A DNA stretch of 64,000 nucleotides from Paroedura picta (lineage: Eukaryota; Chordata; Lepidosauria; Squamata; Gekkonidae): contig NC_135371.1 of assembly GCF_049243985.1 (NCBI RefSeq), positions 2,815,501 through 2,879,500 on the forward strand. The letters run 5' to 3'. Position numbers and translations under genes: made by a program. Positions 54,267 through 64,000 of the stretch are shown here, piece by piece. The first letter of the stretch is position 1. Every line of letters starts with the position of its first letter. The notes under the pieces were generated by a model that did no database searches, had not been told where the DNA came from, and saw nothing but the letters and a program-made list of their open reading frames with translations.

Positions 54267-54689
54267 ATGGAAGAGCAGGACCCAGAAGGGCCAGGAACTG
54301 GCAAGAGATCAAGCAAAGACCTGCATCGTATACAGGCAGGAACTGGTGCTGAATTCTGGGACAGAGCTGTGCCAGAATTCCCGGCCAAGGACACCATAAC
54401 CTGTGATGTACATGTCCAACGCTTCCGGCAGTTCCAGTATCATGAGGCTGATGGGCCCAGAGAGGTTTGCAGCCAGCTCCATGGACTCTGCAACCGCTGG
54501 CTGGAGCCAGAGAGGCACACCAAGCAGGAGATCCTGGACCTGGTGATCCTGGAGCAGTTCCTGGCCCTCCTGCCCCAGGAGATGCAGGGCTGGGTGAGAG
54601 GATGCGGGCCAGAGACCAGTTCCCAGGCGGTGGCCCTGGCCGAAGGCTTCCTCCTGAGCCAGGTGGAGGAGAAGAGGCAGGCAGAGCAG
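54267..54689 (+). CDS. Gene 6 SCAN exon
   Basis: 141 residues with a complete SCAN ([65 protein letters not shown]). Donor CAG|GTGAGG, phase 0. Confidence 0.92.
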
Positions 54690-57600
54690 GTGAGGAAGTT
54701 TCATGCTGTCCATTCAAACTGTGATCTTTGACATTAGCCTAAGACTTCCCAGCCTGATAATTATTTCTCCAGAGTCCAGACTCTTGACCAAGGTTGAAAC
54801 CCTGCTGCTGTGCTTGAAGCAGTTCTGTTGATTGATGTAGGGGCGAGGGGGGGAAATGGAGCAAGATTCATCTCATAGAATCATAGAGCAGGAAGGGACC
54901 TCCAGGGTCATCCAGCCCAACCCCCTGCACAGTGCAGGAAACTCACAACTACCTGCCCACCCACAGTGATCCCAGTTCCAGAATCCCTGTCCCTTCTGGT
55001 CAAAGGAAATTTTTCTTCTGACCTCTAAGGGGCAATTGGCACTTCCCTGGACATGCAAGAAACAGCCACAGAACCAAACATTGACATGGCTATTCCTGCC
55101 CACCCACTCACAGTTTGCCCAAGTTCACAGAATCAGTATTTCTGTCAGATGGTTATTTAGCCTCTGCTTAAAAACCTCCAAAGAGGAAGAACCCACCAGC
55201 TCTTGAAGAAGCCTATTCCACTGAAGACTGCTCTGATTGTCAGGAACTTCTTCTGGATATTTAGCCAAAAAAATCTCTTGAATTTCAATCTATTTGTTCT
55301 GGTCTGACCCCCTTGGACAACAGAAAACAACTCTGTTCTATGTGATAGCCCTTCAAGTACTTGTAGTTATCTTGTCACCTCTTAATCATCTTCCTTCAAA
55401 GCTAAAAATTCCCTCAAAATGTCCTCATACGTCTTTGTCTCCCCTCACCACCTTTGTTGCCCTTCTCTGGTCATGCTCCAATTTGTCTTCATCCTTCTTC
55501 AGTTGTGGTGCCCAAAACTGAACACAATATACTCCAAGTGAGGTGTAACCAGAGGAGATCTCACTTGGAGGTCTTTAGCATTCTTCCTCTTACCTGTGTC
55601 TCTCACTACTTCTTCAGATGAGGGGACCATCTATGAAGATGGAAGCAACATTCTCTGAGGAGGAAAGATCTCCTTGGGAGGAACAGCAGAGGGCACAGTC
55701 CCAGGAAGCCATCTTGAGTGGTAAGGGGGCCTTATACCCAAATGTGGGCAACTTGTCAAATTGTTGGATAGAGGATTCAGACAGAGAGAAATTCTTCTAC
55801 ATTCAACACAGAGTGGACTTCTGGGACAAACTAAATTGACTACCTGACAAGGGCTAGAGATCATAGGAGAGAGATTGCAGGCTTAAGGTATCTTGAATAT
55901 TCTAGACATTTATATACAAATGCTAGAAATATCTGAGGTAAAATGGGGAGCCAGAATGCTTAGTGTTAGAGGAGAACACAGACCTTCCTGCCACCCCTCA
56001 ATTTCAGCCTTGAGTTTTCAAATACACTGATGTCATGTCTGGGTTTTCAGACAGATGTGATGGCAACATATCATTTAACCACACACACCCCCCATCCCCC
56101 ACAGTCTCCTGGAAGCCCAGGTTCAAAGCCATGTGGGAGAGTCCATCTGATTGGAAGAAAGGTGTGGTCCTCCAGATGTTCATGGACTACAATTCCCATG
56201 AGCCCCTGCCCGAGCCTTTGTTCTGATCAAGCAGGGATGCTGCCACAGTTTGGAGCTCTGGGGTTCCCAGGCTAAGCTTTAGACGCCACAGGATTCTGAA
56301 ATGTGCCTGCAGGATTTATAGCCCCGCGATGCTTCTAGCTCGCTCTCTGCTTACTAAAAATCATTACCCGTTTTGTTGAGTGTACAGAGGGCACGGTTTC
56401 ACAGCTGTGGGAACAGGAGTGCATGAAATAGGATTAAAACAAGAAGAAGAGTTGGTTTTTATGCCCCGCTTTTCACTACCGGGAGTCTCAAAGCGGCTTA
56501 ACAGTCACCTTCCTTTCTTCCCCCCTGTGAGGCGGTTGGAGCTGAGAGAGCTCTTGACAGCACTGCTCGGTCAGAACAAGCACTGTAAGGCCCGTGACGA
56601 GCCCACGGTCACTCCGCTGGCTGCAAGTGGAGGAGGGGAGTAGCTGCTGCTCTTAACCACTGCACTACGCTGGAGTCCAGGCCAACCATCTTTCTTCCAA
56701 TGTTCTCTCCCTCGCAGGTGGTGAAGAGATTCTGTCGAGCCATCATCTTTGTGGAGAAGTGGAAAGGGCTGCTGCACCTGTGGTCCAGGTAGGGGAGATG
56801 AATGGGGCCATCTGAGCCCCCCCCCCTTCTTCTCAGGAGGGTTGCTTCTATGGTGTCTGAGCCCCTTCCTCCACCCCTGCCAATATATATGTCTGTGTGT
56901 GTGTGTGTGTTTATCTTTGTATTTTTATACCGCTGCTCCCAAGAACTGGCTTGCGGCAGTTCACAAAGCAAAAAAAAAAGTAATATCCATTAAAAGTATC
57001 CCAATAAAACAAGTTACAGATATAAATACAAGTAAAAAATGGCAGTATACTAAATATCTTTAAAAGTACGCCCCATATTCCAGGCATCGATCCTAATATA
57101 GATGAAAGATGTACCAGCTGGGAGAGGGAAACAGGCCCTTAATACACTTTAGCACTGCAGTAGCAGCCGGGGGGGGGAGGGGGGAGCAGATTGAATATCC
57201 CAGGGCTCCCACCCAGCCTCAACCGAACGCCTGGCAGAAGAGCTCCATTTTGCAGGCCCTGTTTAATTCAGAAAGTCTGCAGCCCGTCCAGGAGCTCATT
57301 CCACCAGGTAGGTGCCAGGACCGAAAAGGCCCTGGCCCTGGTTGAGGCTAGGCATGCCTCCTGGGGCCCCGGGACCTTCAGCAGATTCATACCTGCAGAG
57401 CGGAGTGCCCTGAGAGGGGCATAAGGAGGCAGGCAGTCCCAAAGGTAAGTAGAGCCCAGCCACGTGAAGCCTGAAAGGTAAAAAATCATACCTTTTTGGC
57501 AGTGCAAAGGGGTCAGGCAACTCATCTCCCACCACAACCCTCTGCGACCTGTTCTGAAGGAAGGAGGTCATCCCTGTGTTTGACCAAGAGCACGTGGCCG

Positions 57601-60502
57601 ACCGCGTCAAAGTACCCTCCTGGAGTGCCCCCTTTCCAGAGAGCAGTCTCACTTGACCTGATCCCCGATGAGGAAATCCGCTTTTCCTTTCAGTGTCCTT
57701 TTTCCGTTGAGGAGATGGCCGTGTCTTTCACCGAGGCTGAGTGGGCCCTCTTGGATCCAGGCCAGAGAGCTCTCTATGTGGAAGTCATGCTGGAGAACTG
57801 TGGGAGTGTGGCTGCTTTGGGTAAGGATCGTTCATAGGTGCTCAAGGTGTGAACTGCTGCACTTGGGACGATAAATGAAGCAAAATATTGAATGGTATGT
57901 CATTGTGAGGTTTTGCCATGTACTCCCCCCTGCTGGGGGGCCTTCAGTAGTTGGGGTGGCAGCAAAAGCAGCATGCAGCAGAGTGTGGTGGAGCAACCGA
58001 ACTCTCAGGGCTTTTCAGCGGCAACTGTGGCCAATGTGGCCAACATGAGAACAGGGTGGGTGTCAGGGCTTGAGGAGGAGACAGATGAAGACTTTCTGTC
58101 ACTTTGGCCTTGGGTCACTCTCTCTCTTCTCTTTCTCTCTCTCCCCAAAAGGAGGCAGGGCTGTAAAAGGGACTAAACTGAAGATCAAAGAAAGGTTGGA
58201 GAGTTCTTCAAGAGGGTCTCAACAGAGAATTTCCTTCCCCAGTGAGCTGGCTACAAGTGAGTATATTTCATTGTTATGTCAAGGGAATGGGCAAATGATA
58301 CCCCTGCAGGATTTCTGCTTTACTTCCATGCAACTCTGGGTAGGGGAGAATTTAAAAGTCCTCTGGGTAAGGCAGGAGGGGAAGCCTTTGAGAGCCCAAT
58401 TCTCCCACAGGCTGACCTCAGTTGGGGCTCTTTTAGCCCGGTTAGGGGCTGCAGTGTCCTCAAATACTGGATATTCCAGGGGAACGTGAACTGTTTAATT
58501 AGGGACAATTTTGCCGAATGAGCCAAATGCCCACCAGCCCTTTCTACATTGGACAGTTGCATGTCTCCCGGCCTCCCCCACAGCAACTGGCATATCATCC
58601 AAAAACCATGGGGATTCCCTTAGAACCGTGAGGTTCATTTGTTGAGGTCCTGACTTCTCCTCCTTCCGTCAGCCCAAATGGGCTTCCGGAGTTTCAAGAC
58701 AGGCTCCTCTCTCATGGTACAGTATCAGGATTAAAAAACACAATAACTTTTGCTTTTCTTCTTTAAATGATTTGCATGGCAAAGAACATATGAAGGGCAG
58801 ATGAGAGAATCTTTGCCCTTAAACCACATTAGGGAAGTTTTCGGAAGGGGGAAGATGGTCAGAATATAAAAACAGCTCTACTGGAGGGCTGTCCAGGGAG
58901 AAGTTGTGACCAGTGGCTGAGGAGACAAAATACACACCCTTCAGTGGTTGGCTTTATGTGTGAGTGGTGATTGCTCTCTTTCTTGCAGCAGGAGATGTCG
59001 AGGAGTCAGTTGGGGGATTTCAGGCGTTCTCATTGAAAAAAGACAAGGACCAGGAGACTGAGTGTAACATCGGGGACCAAGATGGTCCACTGAAGGAGGA
59101 AGAAAGACACCCAGAAAAGACAAGAGGTAAACCTGTTCTTTGCCAAGAAGGGTATTTCTGTGAAGTAATTTCCATGGTGAAGGAAACATACAAGTGCTTG
59201 GAGTGTGGACTGAACTTCCCTGATCAAATGCAATATGACAGCCATGTGCAAAAGCACCCAGGAAACATCCATAAATGCCTGCAGAGTGGAAAGACTTTAT
59301 GTCGTGGAGAAAAACCCATTAACCACCAAAGATTCTATATAGGGGAGAAAAAGGATAGTTGCTCAGAGAATGGGAAGAGCTTCTCGGAGAAAACACACCT
59401 TATCCAGAACCAGACTGTCGATTCAGAGAGGAATCCCAAGCAGATCTACTCAGAAGCAAACACTATATTATTCAATGGGTCTTACTCCTGGGAAAGCCTT
59501 CTTGGGGTTGCAGCCTCAGGAGGGAAGCCATCGATCTGTGCAGAGAGCGGAGAGAGTTTCGCTGATGGGAAGGAACATAAATGCATTCTGTGTGGAAAGT
59601 ATTTCAAGTACAGATCTGGGTTCCTTTTGCACCAAAGAACCCACACAGGGGAGAAACCTTTTGAATGCTCAGAGTGTGGAAAGAGATTCAGTCGGAGTGG
59701 CATTCTTCAGCTGCACCAAAGAATACACACAGGGGAGAAACCTTTTGAATGCTCAGAGTGTGGAAAGAAATTCAGTCAGAGTGGCAGTCTTCAAGAGCAT
59801 CAGAAAATCCACAGAGGGGAGAAAAACTTTGAATGCTCGGTGTGTGGAAAGAAATTCCATAGGAGTTGCCATCTTGTGCATCATCACAGAATCCACACAG
59901 GAGAGAAACCTTTTGAATGCCTAGAGTGTGGAAAGAAATTTAGGCAGAGTGGCAGTCTTCAGCTGCATCAAAGAACTCACACAGGGGAAAAACCATTTGA
60001 ATGCTTGGAATGTGGGAAAAGATTCATGGGGAGTGCCCATCTTCAGCAGCACCTAAGAACTCACACACGGGAGAAACCTTTTGAATGTTCAGACTGTGGA
60101 AAGAAATTCAGTCAAAGTAACCATCTTCAACAGCACCAACGAACACACACAGGGGAGAAGCCTTTTGAATGCTCAGAGTGTGGGAAAAGATTCAGTCAGA
60201 ATATCACTCTTCAGCAGCATCAAAGAACCCACACAGGGGAGAAACCTTTTGAGTGCTCAGAATGTGGAAAGAAATTCACTTGGCGGGTAACTCTTTATAA
60301 GCATGAAAGAATCCACACAGGTGAGAAACCTTTTGAGTGTCCAACGTGTGGAAAGAGATTTAATCGGAATGACCATCTTCAAAGGCATCTAAGAACGCAC
60401 AAGAGAGAAACGTTTTGCATGCCTGGAGCGTGGAAAAAGATTCAGTTAGAGTTACCATCTTCAACAACATCAGAAAACACCTGCGGGGAAGAAACCTTTT
60501 GA
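54267..60502 (+). CDS. Gene 6: SCAN-KRAB-C2H2 zinc-finger protein, complete domains
   Basis: The model is join(54267..54689, 55618..55720, 56718..56788, 57694..57820, 58152..58256, 58989..60502), 780 residues, phases consistent and no internal stop. Start [21 protein letters not shown] is whole ([16 protein letters not shown]), KRAB-A is whole ([17 protein letters not shown]) and the finger exon has 11 canonical fingers. It is the tandem duplicate of gene 5; it keeps the nine SCAN residues gene 5 lost, but lacks one gene 5 finger and has a shorter acidic linker exon (103 bp). The C-terminus reads past gene 5's stop for about 23 extra residues. Probable nuclear KRAB repressor able to dimerise through SCAN. 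Confidence 0.88.
54872..55560 (-). mobile_element. CR1 LINE 3' fragment, longer copy
   Basis: TAGAATCATAGAGCAGGAAG and CAGCCCAACCCCCTGC at the left, then 3' UTR and coding-edge text up to ATACTCCAAGTGAGG. The last about 30 bp also survive in gene 5 (about 43215), so the insertion may predate the duplication, with most of the gene 5 copy lost. Confidence 0.8.
56160..56215. mobile_element. Half MITE
   Basis: GTGGTCCTCCAGATGTTCAT to CATGAGCCCCTGCC. Gene 5's matching sequence (about 44960) lacks it, so it inserted after the duplication. Confidence 0.65.
56440..56675 (-). mobile_element. tRNA-derived SINE
   Basis: AAGAAGAAGAGTTGGTTTTT tail, body (CTCAAAGCGGCTTAACAGTC) and degraded head, orthologous to 45200-45515. 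Confidence 0.75.
56890..57605 (-). mobile_element. L2-type LINE 3' fragment, inserted only in gene 6
   Basis: Reverse trailer (TATTTTTATACCGCTGCTCC, TTGCGGCAGTTCACAAAGC), A/T-rich middle, then GGCAGAAGAGCTCCATTTTG and CATTCCACCAGGTAGGTGCC. The flanks CCACCCCTGCCAATAT and GTACCCTCCTGGAG(T/C)GCCCC are contiguous in gene 5 at 45740, so it inserted after the duplication. A (TG)n run lies at 56891-56910. Confidence 0.75.
57694..57820 (+). CDS. Gene 6 KRAB-A exon
   Basis: 127 bp after TTTCCTTTCAG, ending TTTGG|GTAAGG. Encodes [30 protein letters not shown] and [11 protein letters not shown]. Confidence 0.9.
58989..60502 (+). CDS. Gene 6 terminal exon: 11 C2H2 fingers
   Basis: The acceptor is TTCTTGCAG. 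Same layout as gene 5: acidic start, [10 protein letters not shown] finger, two decayed fingers, then [10 protein letters not shown] and nine regular fingers. Ends with [20 protein letters not shown] and a short tail. Confidence 0.94.
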
Positions 60503-61848
60503 ATACTCAGAGTGTGTGAAGAGATTCAGTAATCATCAAACTTTACTCAGTCAACTGACCAGCAAATAACAACAATAAAAAAACAAAAGAAACATAAGAA
60601 AAAATCATATTAAAAAAATAGTTCCCCCAAACACCACAGAACTACATATTCTGCTAGCATATAACAAAACTTTGGCACTGTATGAGATTTTGGAAACTCT
60701 TATCTTCAAGATGGTAACTATTAACTTTTAGCTAAAAAGGTGAACAATAAGAACTTAGGGCAGTTAGAATAATTGAAATATCCAAAACATCGACAGGGGC
60801 AGTATTAGATTCCTGTTAGCCCCAAGGAATTCACAGGGGCATAAATGTGCTTTTGTTGGCCAATGCTGGAATTTTATAGTGAGTAAGGCTGATGGAACAG
60901 CATCAGAATGGGCCCATAGAAATTTGAAGAAGATAATGATTGATAAATATGGATTGATAAATATTGATAAAAATGATTGATAAATATGGAGCACCCGAGA
61001 ATAAATTGAGGAATAAAACTAGGGCGTCCTCTTTTAGGCCTTGTCATCTAGTTTATCAACAGAATTATTAGGAATAGTAATAAGAGAGTTTTCTGCTAAT
61101 ATTTTATGAGTTTTTGGCCTATTGCCATACACAATAAATTCAACTACTATAAGTGATTCTACTTGAATAACAGGTCTAAAACCAGATAATGGATAATGCT
61201 TTAGGGCAGGCTTTCCCATCCAGGGGTTCCTGAAGCCCTGAGATTTCTCAATGGCCCTGGAAGGGTTTTGCCAATTAAGTGGGACAATTGATGTTTTATA
61301 ACATTCATTGGATATGACCATATATAGGTGTGTCAGCTTGATGCTCCCCTTCCCAGATTGGACAATGATGGGACTGGGGGGGAGGGTTGAAAAGGGGTGG
61401 GTCCCCAGTCATAAAAATACTTGCTGACCAAGGCTTGTTGCACATGGTGGCAACTGGAGTCCAGAGAGGTAAGTACTCTAATTTTAACTGTGTTGGGCAG
61501 GGGTGGCAGAGAGCAATGGAGCACCAGATGCCTGCCCCAGCCCTGTTCCCAGCCCAGCAGAGGATGCCACTGGGCCATTTTTGGCATTTGGGCGTGGGGT
61601 GGGGGACAACGGAGCATGATGTCATATCTGGCGGGAGTGCCTGGGCAGCATGTCACTTCTGGTGATCTGACTTCCAGGGGCGTGGCAGGGAGGGCCGCCT
61701 GCTGAAGACACTTCTGGAGTTTCTTGAAGCCCGAAGAATGTTTCAGGAGTCTCTCCATCGTAAAAAGATTGAGAAAGGCCAATTTAGGGAGATGACATTG
61801 TAATCTTGACCAATACTGGTGAATCCGGTGCTTGGCCATCCTATACGA
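60503..61848 (+). other. 3' flank of gene 6
   Basis: Possible AATAAA at 60574-60579. At the site of gene 5's second signal the text is GAGTAAGGCT, so that signal is lost. The rest matches 48780-50130. No gene. Confidence 0.5.
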
Positions 61849-61984
61849 CAGGAATCCTCAACCTGTGGTCCTCCAGATGTTCATGGGCTACAATTCCCAT
61901 GAGCCCCTGCCAGCATTTGCTGGCAGGGGCTCATGGGAATTGTCGTCCATGAACATCTGGAGGACCACAGGTTGAGGATCCCTG
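61849..61984. mobile_element. Palindromic hAT-like MITE
   Basis: CAGGAATCCTCAACCTGTGG to CAGGTTGAGGATCCCTG with a perfect 8 bp duplication CTATACGA (61841-61848 and 61985-61992). Copy A has the empty site at about 50140 (CATTCTATATGTTACTTC). Confidence 0.95.
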
Positions 61985-62705
61985 CTATACGATACTCTTT
62001 TTCATTGTACCAGGTTAGAAGTTAAATGTAGGAAAAAAACTGCCGTCTTACGTTATAATGATGCCTTGTGAAGTTTGGACTCCTCAAACTGGATAAAAAG
62101 GATGGAAGTGATTGGAAAAAAATGCTACTTACCTAAGGTATAAAGATTAGTCATGACAACTCAAATACTAGAAGATAACCAGTAATATTTGACATTAAAT
62201 GGAGCACAGTCAGTCTTTGTATTCCGGGTTGTATTGATGACATTAAAATGATACCTTAAACTTATTTGCTAATGGACGTTCCAATTATAATGAACAATAA
62301 AAATTTGAAGGAATTGCACCGTTTACATAGTGAACTTATTTGGAAAACAGACATGTGAAGGCAGCTTGGCTTGGACATCAAGAGGGTTCGTTATCCCGAT
62401 TATTAAAGCATGTCATGATGCAGCTACACGGGTTTGAATTATGGTATGGATATAAAGGTAGTTTCAGAAGGCATGTTTTCCCCAGACTCTATGGCCGGAT
62501 TCTTGTGTGAAATTTTGTTTTTTTACATCAAGTCAGAACCAATTGATGGGGACTTTGTAGGATTTTCAAGCCAAGAGGTGCTCAGTTGACGTCTGCCTCT
62601 GGGTAGAGACCCCGGTATTCCGGAGTGGTCTTCCATCCAACGTCTAACCAGGGCCAGGCCTGCTAAACTTTCAGAGACTGAGCAGACCTAGGCTATCCTA
62701 TTGAC
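61985..62705. other. Duplicated intergenic DNA (copy B)
   Basis: Matches 50145-50930. No gene. Confidence 0.5.
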
Positions 62706-62841
62706 CAGGGGTAGTCAAACTGCGGCCCTCCAGAGGTCCATGGACTACAGTTCCCAGGAGCCCCTGCCAGAAAACGCTGGCAGGGGCTCCTGGGAATTGT
62801 AGTCCATGGACATCTGGAGGGCCGCAGTTTGACTACCCCTG
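62706..62841. mobile_element. Palindromic hAT-like MITE
   Basis: CAGGGGTAGTCAAACTGCGG to CAGTTTGACTACCCCTG, with a perfect 8 bp duplication CTATTGAC (62698-62705 and 62842-62849). Absent from copy A near 50915. Confidence 0.95.
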
Positions 62842-63349
62842 CTATTGACATAGGTCAACAGGATCCCCTATGAAGCATCACGGAATGTCTGAGCATTGGA
62901 GCTACCTTGAGGATCACCTTTTTCCGTTGGTTTGCATTTCAATGAAAACTGACGCAAAATGATTCATCACTTGTATGTGACATCAAAACTGTACAAATAT
63001 AGAATCTGGTGACTCTTGGGGCTGCCTTGCTGTGCCAGCTGATTGCTTTTTCACCTTTATTTACTTATTTTTACCTTGCCCCTCCCATCTAAAGATGGGC
63101 TCAGGGCGGCTTACAAGAATTAAAGCTATAGTTAAAACATTAATACAATGAATACAAATAAAAAAACATTTAAGACCCATTCCCACCCAACCCACGGTCA
63201 TGTTCCGGTCGAGTTCCCCCCAATAAGCAAAAGAAATCTCTTTATTAAAAGGTTAACAAAACAGGTACATGAAACTCTTTGCTGAGAGGCAGCACAAGTC
63301 TGCTTGGCTATAAGGCCACTCCCAGCCCCCTCCAGCACCCTTTAGTGCC
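62842..63349. other. Duplicated intergenic DNA (copy B, continued)
   Basis: Positions 63045-63165 are a LINE-type tail (CTAAAGATGGGCTCAGGGCG) matching 51098-51185; positions 63215-63345 match 51390-51510. No gene. Confidence 0.5.
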
Positions 63350-63640
63350 AACGGAGAGCCAGTTTGGGGTAGTGGTTAGGAGTGCGGACTTCTAATCTGG
63401 CGAGCCGGTTTGATTCTGCGCTCCACCACATGCAGCCAGCTGGGTGACCTTGGGCTCGCCACGGCACTGAGAAAACTGTTCTGACGGAGCAGTTCTCTCA
63501 GGGCTCTCTCAGCCTCACCCACCTCACAGAGTGTCTGTTGTGGGGAGAGGAAAGGGAAGGCGACCGGAAGCCGCTTTGAGACTCCTTTGGGTCGAGAAAA
63601 GCGGCATATAAGAGCCAACTCTTCTTCTTCTTCTCAATAG
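63350..63640 (+). mobile_element. tRNA-derived SINE, near full length
   Basis: Best copy in the window: head GGTAGTGGTTAGGAGTGCGG, B-box GGTTTGATTC, body TGTCTGTTGTGGGGAGAGG, tail CAACTCTTCTTCTTCTTC. It splits sequence that is continuous in copy A near 51510, so it inserted after the duplication. Confidence 0.9.
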
Positions 63641-64000
63641 TTCAGATACTAGAACTGACAGTCCCCACACCGCAAGGCTGCCAAAGCCAACGTGAATAAA
63701 CAGAATAAAAGCCAATAACAAGACATACCAAGCACAGTCCTCACTCCCAGCAGCCCAGACCTAACTGGCCCGCGCCAGAAAACACTGAGGAGCCTGGAGA
63801 GGAGCTGCCATTCCGGGGGGATCTCCAGGTCCTGCCTGGAGGCTGGTTTCCCAAGAGGAGGTGGCCAAACGGTGGCTCTGCAGACGCTCAGGGACTACAA
63901 TTCCCATGAGGCCATGCTGACAGGGGCCCACGGTCACCGGAGTCCGCTTGGCCACCCCTGTCGCCCCCCCACCCCCCACCCCGGGAAATGCAGCTTTCCA
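63641..64000 (+). other. Upstream flank of a predicted further gene (gene 7)
   Basis: Positions 63795-64000 match 52900-53095 almost word for word (GAGCTGCCATTCCGGGGGGA, GGAAATGCAGCTTTCCA), including the old MITE at 63861-63960. In copy A this is followed within 200 bp by the CpG-rich promoter of gene 6. The promoter of another plus-strand paralogue is therefore expected just past 64000. Confidence 0.55.

Noticed and set aside
63350-63480. A possible tRNA gene (A- and B-box-like motifs).
   Set aside because: The motifs are the head of a SINE with a conserved body and CTT tail. No cloverleaf with an acceptor stem could be drawn.

Overview
The window is vertebrate genomic DNA, most likely from a squamate reptile (lizard). 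Support: a BovB (RTE-clade) LINE, CR1 and L2-type LINE fragments with sauropsid-style 3' ends, tRNA-derived SINEs, and a dense family of short palindromic hAT-like MITEs, all around a cluster of SCAN-KRAB-C2H2 zinc-finger genes. The exact species cannot be read from the sequence. No prokaryotic, viral or CRISPR features were seen.

Layout. Genes are numbered left to right. Genes 1-4 lie on the minus strand (coding spans 2884-7391, 14274-19750, 25116-27076, 30834-36488). Genes 5-6 lie on the plus strand (42474-48661, 54267-60502). Positions 1-985 look like the promoter and first intron of another minus-strand copy (gene 0) whose coding exons lie left of the window. Positions 63795-64000 match the DNA just upstream of the gene 6 promoter, so another plus-strand copy probably starts beyond 64000. 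The two sub-arrays meet head to head at about 38.0-39.1 kb.

The ancestral gene model is: non-coding exon 1 in a GC-rich promoter; SCAN exon; a 103-115 bp acidic linker exon; a 68-71 bp exon; a 127 bp KRAB-A exon; a 105-123 bp linker exon; one large terminal exon with all the C2H2 fingers. I placed splice sites by eye. In all six genes the phases agree and the joined reading frame has no internal stop. Predicted lengths are 661, 842, 479, 669, 780 and 780 residues. Gene 3 has lost the three-exon block that includes KRAB without losing frame. Gene 4 has its last linker exon fused to the finger exon. Genes 4 and 5 each carry an in-frame deletion inside SCAN. Gene 2 lacks the usual start ATG.

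The promoters share a short box (AAGGGTTAA next to GCGCTG or similar) at the start of the inferred exon 1, in genes 0-5 and in weaker form in gene 6.

Function, from family knowledge: KRAB recruits TRIM28/KAP1-type corepressors, SCAN mediates dimerisation, and the finger array sets DNA specificity. The genes are probably nuclear, sequence-specific repressors, perhaps aimed at transposable elements. The intergenic DNA and introns are mostly transposon-derived. Several insertions are present in only one of two duplicated copies, which orders them after the duplication.
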